NCBI RefSeq assembly: GCF_022601715.1
Contig: NZ_JAKVIM010000017.1
Location: 22,222-86,221, forward strand
Reading direction: 5' to 3'
Origin: Acinetobacter zhairuonensis
GTDB lineage: Bacteria; Pseudomonadota; Gammaproteobacteria; Pseudomonadales; Moraxellaceae
Length of the DNA stretch: 64,000 nucleotides
The first letter of the stretch is position 1, and each line of letters begins with the position of its first letter. The translations under genes were made by a program, and so were the position numbers. Below the pieces are notes generated by a model. It saw nothing but the letters and a program-made list of their open reading frames with translations. It made no database searches and was not told where the DNA came from. Shown piece by piece: positions 40,046-51,460 of this stretch.

Positions 40046-40855
40046 TTAGTACCCTGTAATTTCGATATTTATTTTTTTCTGTATATGCTGTGTACGATGA
40101 ACTTGAGTACTGAACTCGCCATTGGCTTTTAAATGGATGACACGATAGCCTGGAGCTTCATCATCCAGCGCAAAATCATCGCTGCGTGGTTTGAACTGTA
40201 CGCAGGTCGAAGGAGTGGACAGAAAATGAATGCCATGCCATTGATTTTCCGAAGCTTGATGCACATGCCCACAGAGGACCAGTTTCACATTGTTATGCTT
40301 GGCTAAGACATCGGTCAGATGTTCAGTGTTTTTTAGGATATGTTGATCGATCCAACGTGACTGCATTTCAAATGGATGATGATGGCAGGCAATCAAGATG
40401 TGTTGTTCGGCATGTTGATTCAGAATCTGATCCAATTGCTGTAATTGTTCAGTTCCGATCCAGCCATCAATCTTTCCTTTGACAGCACTGTTTAACAATA
40501 CGAAGCACCAATTCCCCATGGAAATGGCGTGGACTTTGTTTTGCTGGTCATGAAATGGAAAAAATTCCTCACTATCATGGTTACCAGGCACTTGATAATG
40601 CTTAAAGCCAGTGTCTTGCATAAAGCTCAGATAGCGCTGATACGTCTCAGGCACAGGTACCTGTGCCAAATCACCCGTATGAATCACAGCATGCGCATGT
40701 GGATATTCGTGTTGAATTTGTGCCATCACGCGATGAAAGCTTTGTTCAGGATTCATATGCACAAATTCTAAATCGTCCTGATTCATTAAATGTGTGTCTG
40801 AAATCTGTATGATGGTCCAGCTTTGTGGCTGGTCCAGCGATTGTTTCAAAGTCAT
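40046..40855 (-). CDS. cpdA: 3',5'-cyclic-AMP phosphodiesterase
   Basis: 269 residues from ATG 40855, preceded by GGGGAAGGA; ATG 40873 is in frame but overlaps nudF. A calcineurin-type metallophosphatase: ISDTHL, HTGDLAQ, GNHDSEEF, ACHHHPFEM and GHVHQA are the metal-binding motifs in the usual order. The context next to nudF matches E. coli nudF-cpdA. It lowers cAMP in the cytosol. Confidence 0.87.
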   Translation of the reverse strand: MTLKQSLDQPQSWTIIQISDTHLMNQDDLEFVHMNPEQSFHRVMAQIQHEYPHAHAVIHTGDLAQVPVPETYQRYLSFMQDTGFKHYQVPGNHDSEEFFPFHDQQNKVHAISMGNWCFVLLNSAVKGKIDGWIGTEQLQQLDQILNQHAEQHILIACHHHPFEMQSRWIDQHILKNTEHLTDVLAKHNNVKLVLCGHVHQASENQWHGIHFLSTPSTCVQFKPRSDDFALDDEAPGYRVIHLKANGEFSTQVHRTQHIQKKINIEITGY

Positions 40856-40865
40856 GTCCTTCCCC

Positions 40866-41486
40866 TTAGACATTCCTTATTGTTTTAATATGTTGTTCTA
40901 ACCATTGCAATGCCATGATGACGGGCGCATTTCTGAGCCGACCATGGGTCAATAGGCTACATATATCCGCATAATCTAAAATATGCAGTTGGATATTTTC
41001 GCCTTCGTCCGCAACGCCAAAAACTCCACCCTGTTCTGGTAATATCGCTTCTGCACTATATAAATGAAACAGTTCTGCACAAGCACCTGCAGATGGATAG
41101 AAACTGAATAGATGCTGTAACTGTTGTAATTCACAACCTGATTCTTCTAGGCTTTCGCGGCGGATACAGCTTTCAGGTGATTCATCACCATCGAGCACGC
41201 CTGCAATCACTTCCAGTTGCCACGGTGAATCTTGATCATCCATTGCGCCAATACGAAATTGCTCAATTAAAGCAAATTTTTGTTGTTGATCATTATAAAT
41301 TAAAACCCCTGCAGCTTCAGGACGTTGAATTAATTCCCGATGAATGACAGAGGTATAGTCGCTTTGCTGAAATAAACGATGCCGAAGGCTGACTTTTTCA
41401 ACCTGAATAAAGCCGCGAAATAAATATTCTCGAGAAAGAATGTCTACTTCGTCGCTGCTATAGGTGGCTCGTTTAATAATATTCAT
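40866..41486 (-). CDS. nudF: ADP-ribose pyrophosphatase (Nudix)
   Basis: 206 residues. The Nudix box reads GVLDGDESPESCIRRESLEESG near 108-129, with the conserved REx-EE glutamates. A Pro/Gly-containing loop follows about 16 residues later (SPSAG-type YPSAG), as in ADP-ribose-specific members. It hydrolyses ADP-ribose to AMP and ribose 5-phosphate. It overlaps or abuts cpdA. Confidence 0.9.
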   Translation of the reverse strand: MNIIKRATYSSDEVDILSREYLFRGFIQVEKVSLRHRLFQQSDYTSVIHRELIQRPEAAGVLIYNDQQQKFALIEQFRIGAMDDQDSPWQLEVIAGVLDGDESPESCIRRESLEESGCELQQLQHLFSFYPSAGACAELFHLYSAEAILPEQGGVFGVADEGENIQLHILDYADICSLLTHGRLRNAPVIMALQWLEQHIKTIRNV

Positions 41487-41497
41487 AAAGCTCGGTC

Positions 41498-41522
41498 AGG
41501 ATGAAAATGACTATTTCATCCT
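41498..41522. other. stem-loop between thiC and nudF
   Basis: AGGATGAAA-ATGACTA-TTTCATCCT, a perfect 9-bp stem in the 75-bp gap, about 13 bp upstream of the nudF start. It lacks a T-run on the minus strand. Confidence 0.4.
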
Positions 41523-41561
41523 AACGGAGTTTTTTCTGAACACCAATGTTTTTTTAGCCAA

Positions 41562-43487
<1,926 letters not shown>

Positions 43488-43571
43488 TCAAGCACGACCA
43501 AAACTTGGCTGGTCTTCTGGTTTGAATTCTAGTCGTAAATTCACCAGATAGACGGAGGGCGGCAGTTTATA

Positions 43572-43678
43572 GGGAGCGCTTGATTCCTACGCAGGTGTTA
43601 ACCTGATCAGGTTCAACGGTACTTGTGCTCATGTTCTAAAGAACTACACAATCTCAGCGAGGTATTACTCGCGCTCCG
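43572..43678 (-). promoter_or_regulatory. TPP riboswitch (THI element)
   Basis: On the minus strand: P1 GGAGCGC with GCGCTCC, the conserved CTGAGA, a P3 extension (GTTCTTTAGAAC), and the pyrophosphate-binding half AACCTGATCAGGTTAACACC followed by TGCGTAGGAA. All the hallmark blocks are in order. It ends about 115 nt before the thiC start, so TPP represses thiC. Confidence 0.95.
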
Positions 43679-43796
43679 TCAAGCTAGGGCAAATGGTAGC
43701 ATGCAATCTAATAAATGCCCATGCATATTTCATGACATTCGTTGCGGATAAAAATGATTCAGATTGTGCTAAATGCGATAAAAAAATTAAGGTGGT

Positions 43797-44870
43797 TTAA
43801 GCTGCGGGAGGAAGGCAAATGGCATCGCGGAAACAGTCACGAGGCGAGCGTGGATTGAGTTCAGGCAGACCCAAAAATTGATCCAGTTGTTTCAAGGTGA
43901 GTAAGTTGCTTTGACCAGACTGTTTTTGTTGCGGGGTCAGTTTTACCGGAATTTGTGTTTGGCGTTGCTGCTCAGATAAATCTACAAATTGCAGGAAGCG
44001 TTGCGCTTGCCATGCAAAATGCGACTGCTTTAATTTCGCCAGTTTTTCAATTTCAAATAGGCTACTACTCCGAATTGCATTTTGGTCGCTGTAGCTTTCG
44101 GATACAGGCGAATTATTCATCCCCTTAAATAAGAAGTGGGTATACATCTGCAACAGATATTCTGCATCACGTCGATAGCTGCTCTGTGGGTATTGTTGTA
44201 AATAATTTTCCCAGAATAAGGCACGCGCCACGATTTCTTGTGGGTCAATGGTCAAGGCACCATCCAGAAATGGGGCTTGCATGTTTTGCTGCGCCAGTTC
44301 AGTGATAAAAGCTTTTTCAGCTTCAGGCATGTAGGGAGCAAAGACAATCGCGAGATATTGCGGGCTGCGGCGGTAAGCGAGCATGCCTTCACCTTGGTCA
44401 ATCAGTTCAATATAGGCTTGCCCCTGATGTTTAATCAGGTATTGGTCACGTAAAGAGAATTGCTCAAAGTGGCTTTGTTGAATGGTGGGGTGCTGCGCCA
44501 TGTCAAAAGCATATTGCTCGAATGCCAATTGCTGTTGCGGAGTGCGCTCGACGTCTAAGAAATTGGCGTACATGCGGGTAGACAGTTTCAGGAGTTCTTT
44601 TTGTTCATTTAATTTTAAAAGGGGTAGGCAGACTTTTAAATCCTGATTAATTTCTTCTAGAGCAAAGGTGGTGCGCTGATTATTAATCTCAGACATATTC
44701 TTTTTGAGGTTTTTACACATTTCAGTTAAATCAACTGCTGCTTCTTGCTGTTGTTGCTTAGGCGGTTGTTCTTGAATCTCTGGAGACTCAGGTTGTTGGC
44801 AACCAAAGAGAAATATACTGCACAACAAGGCAAAGCAGGGTTTAATTGAAAGCATAAACTTGAATTTCAC
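43797..44870 (-). CDS. lipoprotein of unknown function
   Basis: 357 residues. The signal ends in a lipobox, LFGC-QQPESPEIQE, so it should be membrane-anchored in the periplasm. A Gln/Pro/Glu-rich spacer (about 25-45) precedes a mostly helical domain with Leu/Gln/Tyr-rich segments. CLPP-type cysteines occur near the C-terminus (DCFRDAICLPP). I do not recognise the family. It is transcribed away from tolC and is preceded on its strand by thiC-independent sequence. Confidence 0.72.
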   Translation of the reverse strand: MKFKFMLSIKPCFALLCSIFLFGCQQPESPEIQEQPPKQQQQEAAVDLTEMCKNLKKNMSEINNQRTTFALEEINQDLKVCLPLLKLNEQKELLKLSTRMYANFLDVERTPQQQLAFEQYAFDMAQHPTIQQSHFEQFSLRDQYLIKHQGQAYIELIDQGEGMLAYRRSPQYLAIVFAPYMPEAEKAFITELAQQNMQAPFLDGALTIDPQEIVARALFWENYLQQYPQSSYRRDAEYLLQMYTHFLFKGMNNSPVSESYSDQNAIRSSSLFEIEKLAKLKQSHFAWQAQRFLQFVDLSEQQRQTQIPVKLTPQQKQSGQSNLLTLKQLDQFLGLPELNPRSPRDCFRDAICLPPAA

Positions 44871-45105
44871 AATCGTTGGAACGTAAACCTAAAAGAAGCG
44901 TAGAGATAAAACATTATTTTAAGCCTAAAAAATGCGTTGGGTTTGTACTATTGTGAGGGAGTTTGGTTACCAAGAGCAGGGTTTCAGGTATAGAAAAGGG
45001 TGGAAAAAATCGTGCAAAAGTGGGGCAATCACGTTAATTTATCTGCGTTTGTGTAGGTTCTTGCGCAGAACATGCCATGAGTGACGCTTTACATCAGGGA
45101 TAAGA

Positions 45106-46428
45106 ATGAAAAAACATTGGCTGCTTGGTTTGTCTTTATGTGGGTTTGGTTTTGAGGCACATGCATTGGACTTGGTACAGGCTTATGCCAGAGCGCAACA
45201 GACCGATCCAAATTGGCAGGCGAACAAGTTGCAGTACGAAGCAGATCAACTCAATTTGGGTATCGCCAAAGGCAATTTATTACCAACCATCACCGTTTCA
45301 GGCAGCAGTATCCGTAAAGCACAGCAGAATTCAGATGCAGCGCAAGCGAGTTTGTCCATTCCTTCCGCTACGACCACACATCAAATTGCAGTGACGGCAC
45401 GCCAGCCTTTGTTTCGTTGGGATGCCTGGGAAGGCTACAAGCAGGTGGAAACTTCGGTCAATTTGAGTGAAGTGACCTTAAAGTTACAGCAACAGCAGCA
45501 TATTTTAACGGTGGCGGAAAGCTATTTTGATGTGTTACGTCAGCAAAGTTTGACCCAAGCCTATCTACAAGAAGAACAAGCTTTATTGCAGCAATTGAAT
45601 ATGATGAATGCCAAATTGCGGGAGGGCTTGGTTGCGAAAAGTGATGTCAGTGAGGCGCAGGCACAGTACCAGAACGCACGTGCAAATCGTATCTCGACTC
45701 AAGTCCAGTTACTTTTGGCTCAAGAGCAACTACAACAACTGATCGGACCTTATCGGGAAAACTTGGCGGTGATACGGGATGATTTTGTTTATCAAAAGCC
45801 CCATCCAGCGCAACTGACTGCATGGGAAGATTTGGCGCGTACGCACAATCTGGAAATACAGCAAGCGCGCTTACAACAGCGTTATGCAGAAGACCAGAAG
45901 CGGGTGGAAAAAGCTGCACTGTATCCACAACTCGAAGCAGTGGGGACTTATGGTTATACCCAGCAGCAACCTTCGAGTGTGCTTTCCAGTGATGGTCAAT
46001 TTGACCAGATTGGCATTGAAATGAACTGGAATGCCTTTACGGGAGGCACAACCCAGCGTTCCATTCAAAAAGCAGCGGTTAATGTACGTAAGACTGAAGC
46101 ACAATTAGAGGCGGCTATTCGTAAGACTCAAACTGAGGTGAAAAAAGCTTATTATCAGGTTGAAACCGACCAAGCCAAACTTGAGGCGCGTCAGGCGGCG
46201 ATGCAGTCTTCTCAGGTGGTTTCAGAGGCTTCGCAGGCACAATATCAGGAAGGTTTAAAAACCATGGTGGATGTATTGCTGGCGCAGCGCAATGCATTTT
46301 CAACCAAGCAAGACTATGTAAATGCCAAATATGACTATATTTTGAATGTCCTGCGTTTAAAAGCTGCGGTTGGACAATTGAATGAGCACGAGCTGGAAAA
46401 AATGAATGTCTGGCTGGTCGAAAAATAG
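45106..46428 (+). CDS. TolC family outer-membrane channel protein
   Basis: 440 residues. Signal peptide MKKHWLLGLSLCGFGFEAHA, then LDLVQAYARAQQTDPNW, typical of TolC proteins. Two repeated helical halves follow (about 30-210 and 235-430). LFRWDAWEGYKQ and MNWNAFTGGTTQRSI are the periplasmic/barrel strands. It forms the outer-membrane exit of tripartite efflux or type I secretion. No inner-membrane pump or adaptor gene is adjacent. Confidence 0.9.
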   Translation: MKKHWLLGLSLCGFGFEAHALDLVQAYARAQQTDPNWQANKLQYEADQLNLGIAKGNLLPTITVSGSSIRKAQQNSDAAQASLSIPSATTTHQIAVTARQPLFRWDAWEGYKQVETSVNLSEVTLKLQQQQHILTVAESYFDVLRQQSLTQAYLQEEQALLQQLNMMNAKLREGLVAKSDVSEAQAQYQNARANRISTQVQLLLAQEQLQQLIGPYRENLAVIRDDFVYQKPHPAQLTAWEDLARTHNLEIQQARLQQRYAEDQKRVEKAALYPQLEAVGTYGYTQQQPSSVLSSDGQFDQIGIEMNWNAFTGGTTQRSIQKAAVNVRKTEAQLEAAIRKTQTEVKKAYYQVETDQAKLEARQAAMQSSQVVSEASQAQYQEGLKTMVDVLLAQRNAFSTKQDYVNAKYDYILNVLRLKAAVGQLNEHELEKMNVWLVEK

Positions 46429-46526
46429 TAAGGTGATATTTGTGTTGTCATCAAATGTTCATAATAGATATGCTTTAATATTGAGCGAAAGCGTTTGTCT
46501 TTAACCGCTGTTGTGGAGTATGCATT

Positions 46527-47249
46527 TTGAGCCCAAGTAACCCTGTTTTAAACCATCATATTTCTTCGCAATTTAACGAAGATTTACAGGCGGTCAATAC
46601 CAAATTTATGACCATGGGTGGGTTAGTTGAGCAGCAAGTGGCGAATTCAATTCATGCGCTGTTAGATACCGATGCGAATCTGGCGATTGATGTACAGTAT
46701 CAAGACAATACCGTGAATCGCTATGAACGGGAAATTGATGAAGCACTGACCTTAATTCTCGCGCGCCGTCATCCCGCTGCAATTGACTTACGTATGGTGA
46801 TTGCCATGAGTAAGGCCAATACCGATTTAGAGCGTATTGGAGATGAAGCTGCAAAAATCGGCCGGATTGCACAAAGCTTGTGTGAAGAAGGGGGTTCACC
46901 ACGCGGCTATATGGAAACCCGCCATATTGGCAACCAAGTACGTGTCATGATTCATGATGCCTTGGATGCATTTGCACGGTTAGATGTCGATCAAGCCTTA
47001 CGAGTCATGTTGGCGGATGCCGATATTGACCGTGAATACCAGTCGGCAACGCGTACCTTAATGACCTATATGATTGAAGATCCGCGTCATATTTCACGTG
47101 TGATTAATGTGATGTGGGTCTTGCGTTCACTCGAGCGTATTGGTGATCATGCCCGTAATATTTCCGAGCAAGTCATCTATATGGTGAAAGGTTTGGATGT
47201 GCGCCATACCAGTGTGGCTGAAATTGAAGAAAAAGTACAAGAACGCTAA
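46527..47249 (+). CDS. phoU: phosphate signalling protein PhoU
   Basis: 240 residues: two three-helix bundles, each with the metal-binding pattern (RMVIAMSKANTDLERIGDEAAKIGR near 92-116 and MWVLRSLERIGDHARNISEQV near 193-214). PhoU links the Pst transporter to PhoR and represses the Pho regulon. Here it stands alone, without pst genes beside it. Confidence 0.94.
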   Translation: MSPSNPVLNHHISSQFNEDLQAVNTKFMTMGGLVEQQVANSIHALLDTDANLAIDVQYQDNTVNRYEREIDEALTLILARRHPAAIDLRMVIAMSKANTDLERIGDEAAKIGRIAQSLCEEGGSPRGYMETRHIGNQVRVMIHDALDAFARLDVDQALRVMLADADIDREYQSATRTLMTYMIEDPRHISRVINVMWVLRSLERIGDHARNISEQVIYMVKGLDVRHTSVAEIEEKVQER

Positions 47250-47300
47250 GGATTTAGACTTTAAGTTGGGATTGTTGATTTAAAGTCGAAGCTATTTTCT

Positions 47301-47334
47301 AAAGACTCATGCATGAAATGTATGGGTCTTTTTT
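47301..47334 (+). terminator. intrinsic terminator of phoU
   Basis: AAAGACTCATGCAT-GAA-ATGTATGGGTCTTT, a 14-bp stem with two G-T pairs, followed by T residues; 52 bp after the phoU stop. Confidence 0.82.
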
Positions 47335-47388
47335 ATGGTGTGGATGCGGTTTGAAATAGAGGGATTAATTTACTAGAGGGCGCAAGTT

Positions 47389-47479
47389 AAAAAAAATCCC
47401 AGACTTTGGGGGAAATCTGGGAAGAAAATGAATTTGGGGGATATTTTTTTTGTATTCAGAGATGTCTCCATCTCCTTAA
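47389..47479 (-). ncRNA. putative small RNA with two CCCCC motifs
   Basis: On the minus strand a perfect -10 TATAAT (47490-47485) precedes about 90 nt. This holds a 5' hairpin GAGATG-GAGA-CATCTC, a single-stranded AUCCCCCAAA, and a 3' intrinsic terminator TCCCAGA...TCTGGGA. The terminator loop contains UUCCCCCAAAG and is followed by eight T residues. There is no reading frame of note. The -35 is weak. This layout fits Acinetobacter small RNAs in which C-rich loops pair with G-rich ribosome sites. Both loops match the GGGGG ribosome sites of amtB and the TorF porin (8 nt each). Confidence 0.68.
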
Positions 47480-47648
47480 CTGTCATTATAGTGAGATGCT
47501 GCACATGACTCATGTAGGATATTGTGTGTAAATGTAGCCTTATTTATGGATATGTAGCTTTTTTTATATGATCCCTTGAAATCATAATGATCATCCCAAA
47601 GCTTGATAGAAATGTATTTTAATTCGATAAAATTCAAGTTGATGATCA

Positions 47649-47679
47649 TAAAAAAGACCAGCACTGATGCTGGTCTTTT
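47649..47679 (-). terminator. intrinsic terminator of argH-yggX
   Basis: On the minus strand AAAAGACCAGCA-TCAG-TGCTGGTCTTTT followed by a T-run, 22 bp beyond the yggX stop. Confidence 0.88.
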
Positions 47680-47700
47680 GAAGATAAAACATACTAAAGC

Positions 47701-47973
47701 TTAAGCTTCAGGTTTCCAGCCTTCGGCAGTTTCAATGCTGCTGTCATTGCTGAAGAACTTTTCACGCTGTTCTTCTAAAAACTTCTTCGCTTCAGGTTCA
47801 AACACATTTAAACGCTTTTCATTAATGAGCGTGGTCTGGTGCTTTAACCATTCTTGCCATGCCTGTTTAGAGATGTTATTCAACAGCTCTTCACCTTTGG
47901 CGCCAGGGAATGGAGCAAAATCTAAACCTTCCATCTCTTTTTGATATTTACGGCAAAATACTTGGCGAGACAT
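47701..47973 (-). CDS. oxidative damage protection protein YggX
   Basis: 90 residues, the usual length. [17 protein letters not shown] (Cys7), [21 protein letters not shown] and NEKRLN are the family blocks. YggX is an iron-trafficking protein protecting Fe-S clusters from oxidation. It follows argH by 12 bp and probably shares its transcript. Confidence 0.93.
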   Translation of the reverse strand: MSRQVFCRKYQKEMEGLDFAPFPGAKGEELLNNISKQAWQEWLKHQTTLINEKRLNVFEPEAKKFLEEQREKFFSNDSSIETAEGWKPEA

Positions 47974-47984
47974 ATTAACGCTCC

Positions 47985-49415
47985 TTAAGCGTAAAGCTTT
48001 TCTAAACGAAGATGCGCACGTGCAATTGCCGCTTCAACTTGAGCAGGGGCTGTGCCACCAATGTGATTACGTGCATTGACTGATGCTTCAAGTGTTAAAG
48101 CTTTTTCAAATACATCTGCTTGAATCAAATCAGAGAACTGCTGAAGTTGTTCAAGGGTTAATTCAGATAAATCTTTACCTTCTTGTACCCCAAGCGCTAC
48201 CGCTTTGCCGACAATTTCATGCGCATCACGGAATGCAACGCCGTTTTTCACCAGATAATCGGCTAAGTCAGTTGCAGTCGAGAAACCACGTAGCGCAGCT
48301 TCACGCATGATCTCAATGTTCGGGACTAAAGCCGGAATCATGTCGGCAAAAGCCATGAGCGAGCCACGAACGGTATCGATGGCATCAAATAGCGGTTCTT
48401 TATCTTCTTGGTTGTCTTTGTTGTAAGCCAATGGCTGACTTTTCATTAGGGTCAATAGGCTCATCAGATCACCGTAGACACGACCTGTTTTACCACGCAC
48501 CAATTCTGGAACATCAGGGTTTTTCTTCTGCGGCATAATTGAAGAACCTGTGCAGAAACGGTCTGGGATATTCACAAATTTAAATTGTGCAGAGGTCCAC
48601 AAAATGAGTTCTTCTGACATGCGCGATAAATGCATCATGATGAGTGATGCTGCAGCATTAAATTCAATACCGAAGTCACGGTCAGAAACAGCATCGAGTG
48701 AGTTTTCAGACACCGCTTCAAAGCCAAGCAATTCAGCAGTAAATGCACGGTCGATTGGGTAAGTGGTACCAGCAAGCGCAGCAGAGCCTAATGGCATACG
48801 ATTCACACGCTTACGGCAGTCAATTAAACGCTCAGAATCACGCACCAACATTTCAAACCATGCCAACAGATGATGACCAAAAGTCACAGGTTGTGCAGTT
48901 TGTAGATGGGTGAAACCTGGCATAATGGTGTCGGTATTTTTTGCCGCTAACGACAGAATCCCTTTTTGCAATTTTGCCAGCAATTCTAAGATAGCATCAA
49001 TTTCGTCACGGACATAAAGACGGATATCGGTTGCCACTTGGTCGTTACGGCTACGACCTGTATGTAATTTTTTACCGGTGATGCCAATGCGTTGAGTCAG
49101 GCGTGACTCAATATTCATATGCACATCTTCCAAGTCAATACGCCATTCAAAATGACCCGCTTCAATTTCGGCTTGAATGGTACTTAAACCCTGAATAATG
49201 TCATCACGTTCAGATTCAGTCAGTACGCCAACTTTTGCCAACATAGTTGCGTGGGCGATTGAGCCTGCAATATCTTGTTTATAAAAGCGTTGGTCAAATT
49301 GAACAGATGCGGTAAATTCTGCAACAAAAGCGTCAGTCGCTTCCGTAAAACGACCGCCCCACATGCCAGAAGTCTGGGCTTGTGACGGATTAGAGGAATT
49401 AGAAGATGTGGTCAT
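47985..49415 (-). CDS. argH: argininosuccinate lyase
   Basis: 476 residues. [17 protein letters not shown] near residue 18, [33 protein letters not shown] [13 protein letters not shown], and the fumarase/lyase signature [12 protein letters not shown] near 285. It is the last step of arginine synthesis. The Ser/Asn-rich first 17 residues are an extension beyond E. coli ArgH, and ATG 49364 is a possible inner start. Its ATG overlaps that of algZ (divergent). Confidence 0.95.
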   Translation of the reverse strand: MTTSSNSSNPSQAQTSGMWGGRFTEATDAFVAEFTASVQFDQRFYKQDIAGSIAHATMLAKVGVLTESERDDIIQGLSTIQAEIEAGHFEWRIDLEDVHMNIESRLTQRIGITGKKLHTGRSRNDQVATDIRLYVRDEIDAILELLAKLQKGILSLAAKNTDTIMPGFTHLQTAQPVTFGHHLLAWFEMLVRDSERLIDCRKRVNRMPLGSAALAGTTYPIDRAFTAELLGFEAVSENSLDAVSDRDFGIEFNAAASLIMMHLSRMSEELILWTSAQFKFVNIPDRFCTGSSIMPQKKNPDVPELVRGKTGRVYGDLMSLLTLMKSQPLAYNKDNQEDKEPLFDAIDTVRGSLMAFADMIPALVPNIEIMREAALRGFSTATDLADYLVKNGVAFRDAHEIVGKAVALGVQEGKDLSELTLEQLQQFSDLIQADVFEKALTLEASVNARNHIGGTAPAQVEAAIARAHLRLEKLYA

Positions 49416-50560
49416 GTCGGCTCAGTAAAATAAAAAATCGGCAAATCAAACAGAGTATAGCAAATTCAAAAGCAGTTGCCGAAGTCCAAGCAGCGCATTC
49501 TTTCAGACAAAATCAATCTGAACCTACTTATTCTTATTTTTTTAGCACGGCAGGACGTTGGCAGAATTTAGCTGAGTTGTGTGTTGCGGGAAATCTTTTA
49601 GCCATTTTACTGGCTTTAGCAGAAGCGCATTCATGGCAAGCATTAAGTTTGTCGCAAGTCGTGATGTTTATATTGTATATCAATTGGGTACTACTGTCTT
49701 TTACCGCCATTATTGAGCGCATACAACCGCGCTTGCAACAGTGGGGACTCACCGCTTTGCTGGTGTTTGGTTTTGTTTTATTGCAAGGTATTATTTTTAG
49801 CACTACCTTAATTTTAAATGTATTTTTATTTTTTGGGCAGAACTTTACCTTTAGGGATTTAACCTTGGGAACGGCATTGCAGGGTGTGATTCTGCATTTA
49901 AGTTATGGCGGCTTGTTGGGTGCCTTTTGTTTCCGCTATTTGTATATTCGGGAGCAATGGACACGGCAGCAGCATAGCGAGTTAAATGCCCGCATTCAGG
50001 CGATGCAGGCAAGAATTCATCCACATTTTTTATTTAATAGCTTAAATAGTGCCATCAGTTTAATTGCAGTTGATCCCGATAAGGCGGAGCAGATGCTTCT
50101 GGATTTATCGCGCTTATTTCGTGCCAGCTTTCAAGAATTAAAATTGGTCAAGCTGCAAGATGAAATTGAATTGTGTCAACGTTATTTAGCGATTGAGCAA
50201 ATTCGCCTAGGGAAGCGCTTACATTTAGAGTGGAAGTTACTTCATCCTGAATTATTTTCACAGGTGCAAATTCCGCTACTGACGTTACAACCTTTGCTAG
50301 AAAATAGTATTTTTCATGGAGTTGAGCAAAATCTATCCGCCAGTACCGTCAGCGTATTGGTCGAAATTACACACAATCAAGTCAATATCGTCATTACAAA
50401 CCCCTACATACAGGATAAAATAAATTTACGACAAGGACACGGTATTGCCATTGATAATGTAAAACAACGCCTGATGGCATATTATGGGCGTGCGGTCATC
50501 TTTCGAACCTTTGCAGGGGATGGGATGTATACCACTGTGGTGCAATATCCGTATAAGTAG
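49406..50560 (+). CDS. LytS/AlgZ-type sensor histidine kinase
   Basis: 384 residues from ATG 49406; no other ATG/GTG/TTG lies in frame before about 49573, so this start, overlapping argH by 10 bp head to head, is forced unless a rarer codon is used. Four helices (about 55-75, 85-105, 115-140, 155-175) precede the His-kinase block [20 protein letters not shown] and the ATPase N-box [15 protein letters not shown]. Resembles AlgZ/FimS of Pseudomonas, partner of the next gene. Confidence 0.85.
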   Translation: MWSCRLSKIKNRQIKQSIANSKAVAEVQAAHSFRQNQSEPTYSYFFSTAGRWQNLAELCVAGNLLAILLALAEAHSWQALSLSQVVMFILYINWVLLSFTAIIERIQPRLQQWGLTALLVFGFVLLQGIIFSTTLILNVFLFFGQNFTFRDLTLGTALQGVILHLSYGGLLGAFCFRYLYIREQWTRQQHSELNARIQAMQARIHPHFLFNSLNSAISLIAVDPDKAEQMLLDLSRLFRASFQELKLVKLQDEIELCQRYLAIEQIRLGKRLHLEWKLLHPELFSQVQIPLLTLQPLLENSIFHGVEQNLSASTVSVLVEITHNQVNIVITNPYIQDKINLRQGHGIAIDNVKQRLMAYYGRAVIFRTFAGDGMYTTVVQYPYK

Positions 50561-50616
50561 AACAGTGGCAGTTAACTTATAAAAATAAACGACGTTAACT
50601 GAATGAAGGAGTAAGA

Positions 50617-51354
50617 ATGGACATCCTAATTTGTGATGATGAGCCTCTTGCAGTAGAGCGTTTATCCAGATTGGTCACACAAATGGGGCATCAAGTGATT
50701 GCAACAGCAGGCTACGGCCAGCAAGCAATTGAAATGGTGCAATTTTATCAACCCGATGTGGTGTTGTTAGATATTCAAATGCCAGAAATGGATGGTTTGA
50801 CCTGTGCGCAATATTTACGTCAGTTAGAACCTTCACCCGCCATTGTGTTTTGTACAGCGTACGATCAGCATGCCTTAGATGCATTTAAATCTCATGCTGA
50901 GGGCTATTTGCTAAAACCGATTATGCAACAGGAATTGCAGCAGGTTTTGGATCAACTGACGAAACTCACCCAAGCGCAGGTAAGTCACTTAGAACAAAAA
51001 GAAGATATGGATAATCAAGAACAACGTCATCAAATCGCGGCGAAAACTTATCGTGGTGTGGAATTGGTGCCCGTCGAAAATATTTATTATTTTTTAGCCG
51101 ATCAAAAATATGTCACGGTCCGCCATAAAAATGGCAGTGTACTGATTGATGAAACCTTAAAAGATTTGGAACTGGAGTTTGGTCATCAGTTTATCCGCAT
51201 CCATCGCAATGCCTTAGTTTCGGTGCATTATTTGGAGGGTTTGGAGCTGATTAATTCTGGGCAATATCAGGTGCGTTGTCGTGAATTGGATGAGCGTTTA
51301 TCGGTAAGTCGACGCCATTTACCGTATTTGCGTGAGCGAATTCAGAAGCTTTGA
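50617..51354 (+). CDS. LytTR response regulator, AlgR-like
   Basis: 245 residues. Receiver with ICDDEPLAVERL and phospho-Asp in VVLLDIQMPEMDG (about Asp54), a Gln/Glu-rich linker, and a LytTR DNA-binding domain from about 140 (ENIYYFLADQKYVTVRHKNG, FIRIHRNALVSVHYLEGLE). AAGGAG precedes the ATG. It pairs with the upstream kinase; in Pseudomonas the orthologous pair controls twitching and alginate. Confidence 0.88.
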   Translation: MDILICDDEPLAVERLSRLVTQMGHQVIATAGYGQQAIEMVQFYQPDVVLLDIQMPEMDGLTCAQYLRQLEPSPAIVFCTAYDQHALDAFKSHAEGYLLKPIMQQELQQVLDQLTKLTQAQVSHLEQKEDMDNQEQRHQIAAKTYRGVELVPVENIYYFLADQKYVTVRHKNGSVLIDETLKDLELEFGHQFIRIHRNALVSVHYLEGLELINSGQYQVRCRELDERLSVSRRHLPYLRERIQKL

Positions 51355-51460
51355 ACGTGAATGTGCGATTTCACGCATGGAATTGGTAATTCTGCTTGCA
51401 TTTTAAAGTTTGCAAGTTAAGTTTAGAATAACTGACTTCATTCAATGTATCTAAAAATTT

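Noticed and set aside
47397..47422. Reading the TCCCAGA/TCTGGGA hairpin as a second plus-strand terminator for phoU
   Set aside because: The T-run follows it only on the minus strand, and phoU already has a terminator at 47301-47334.
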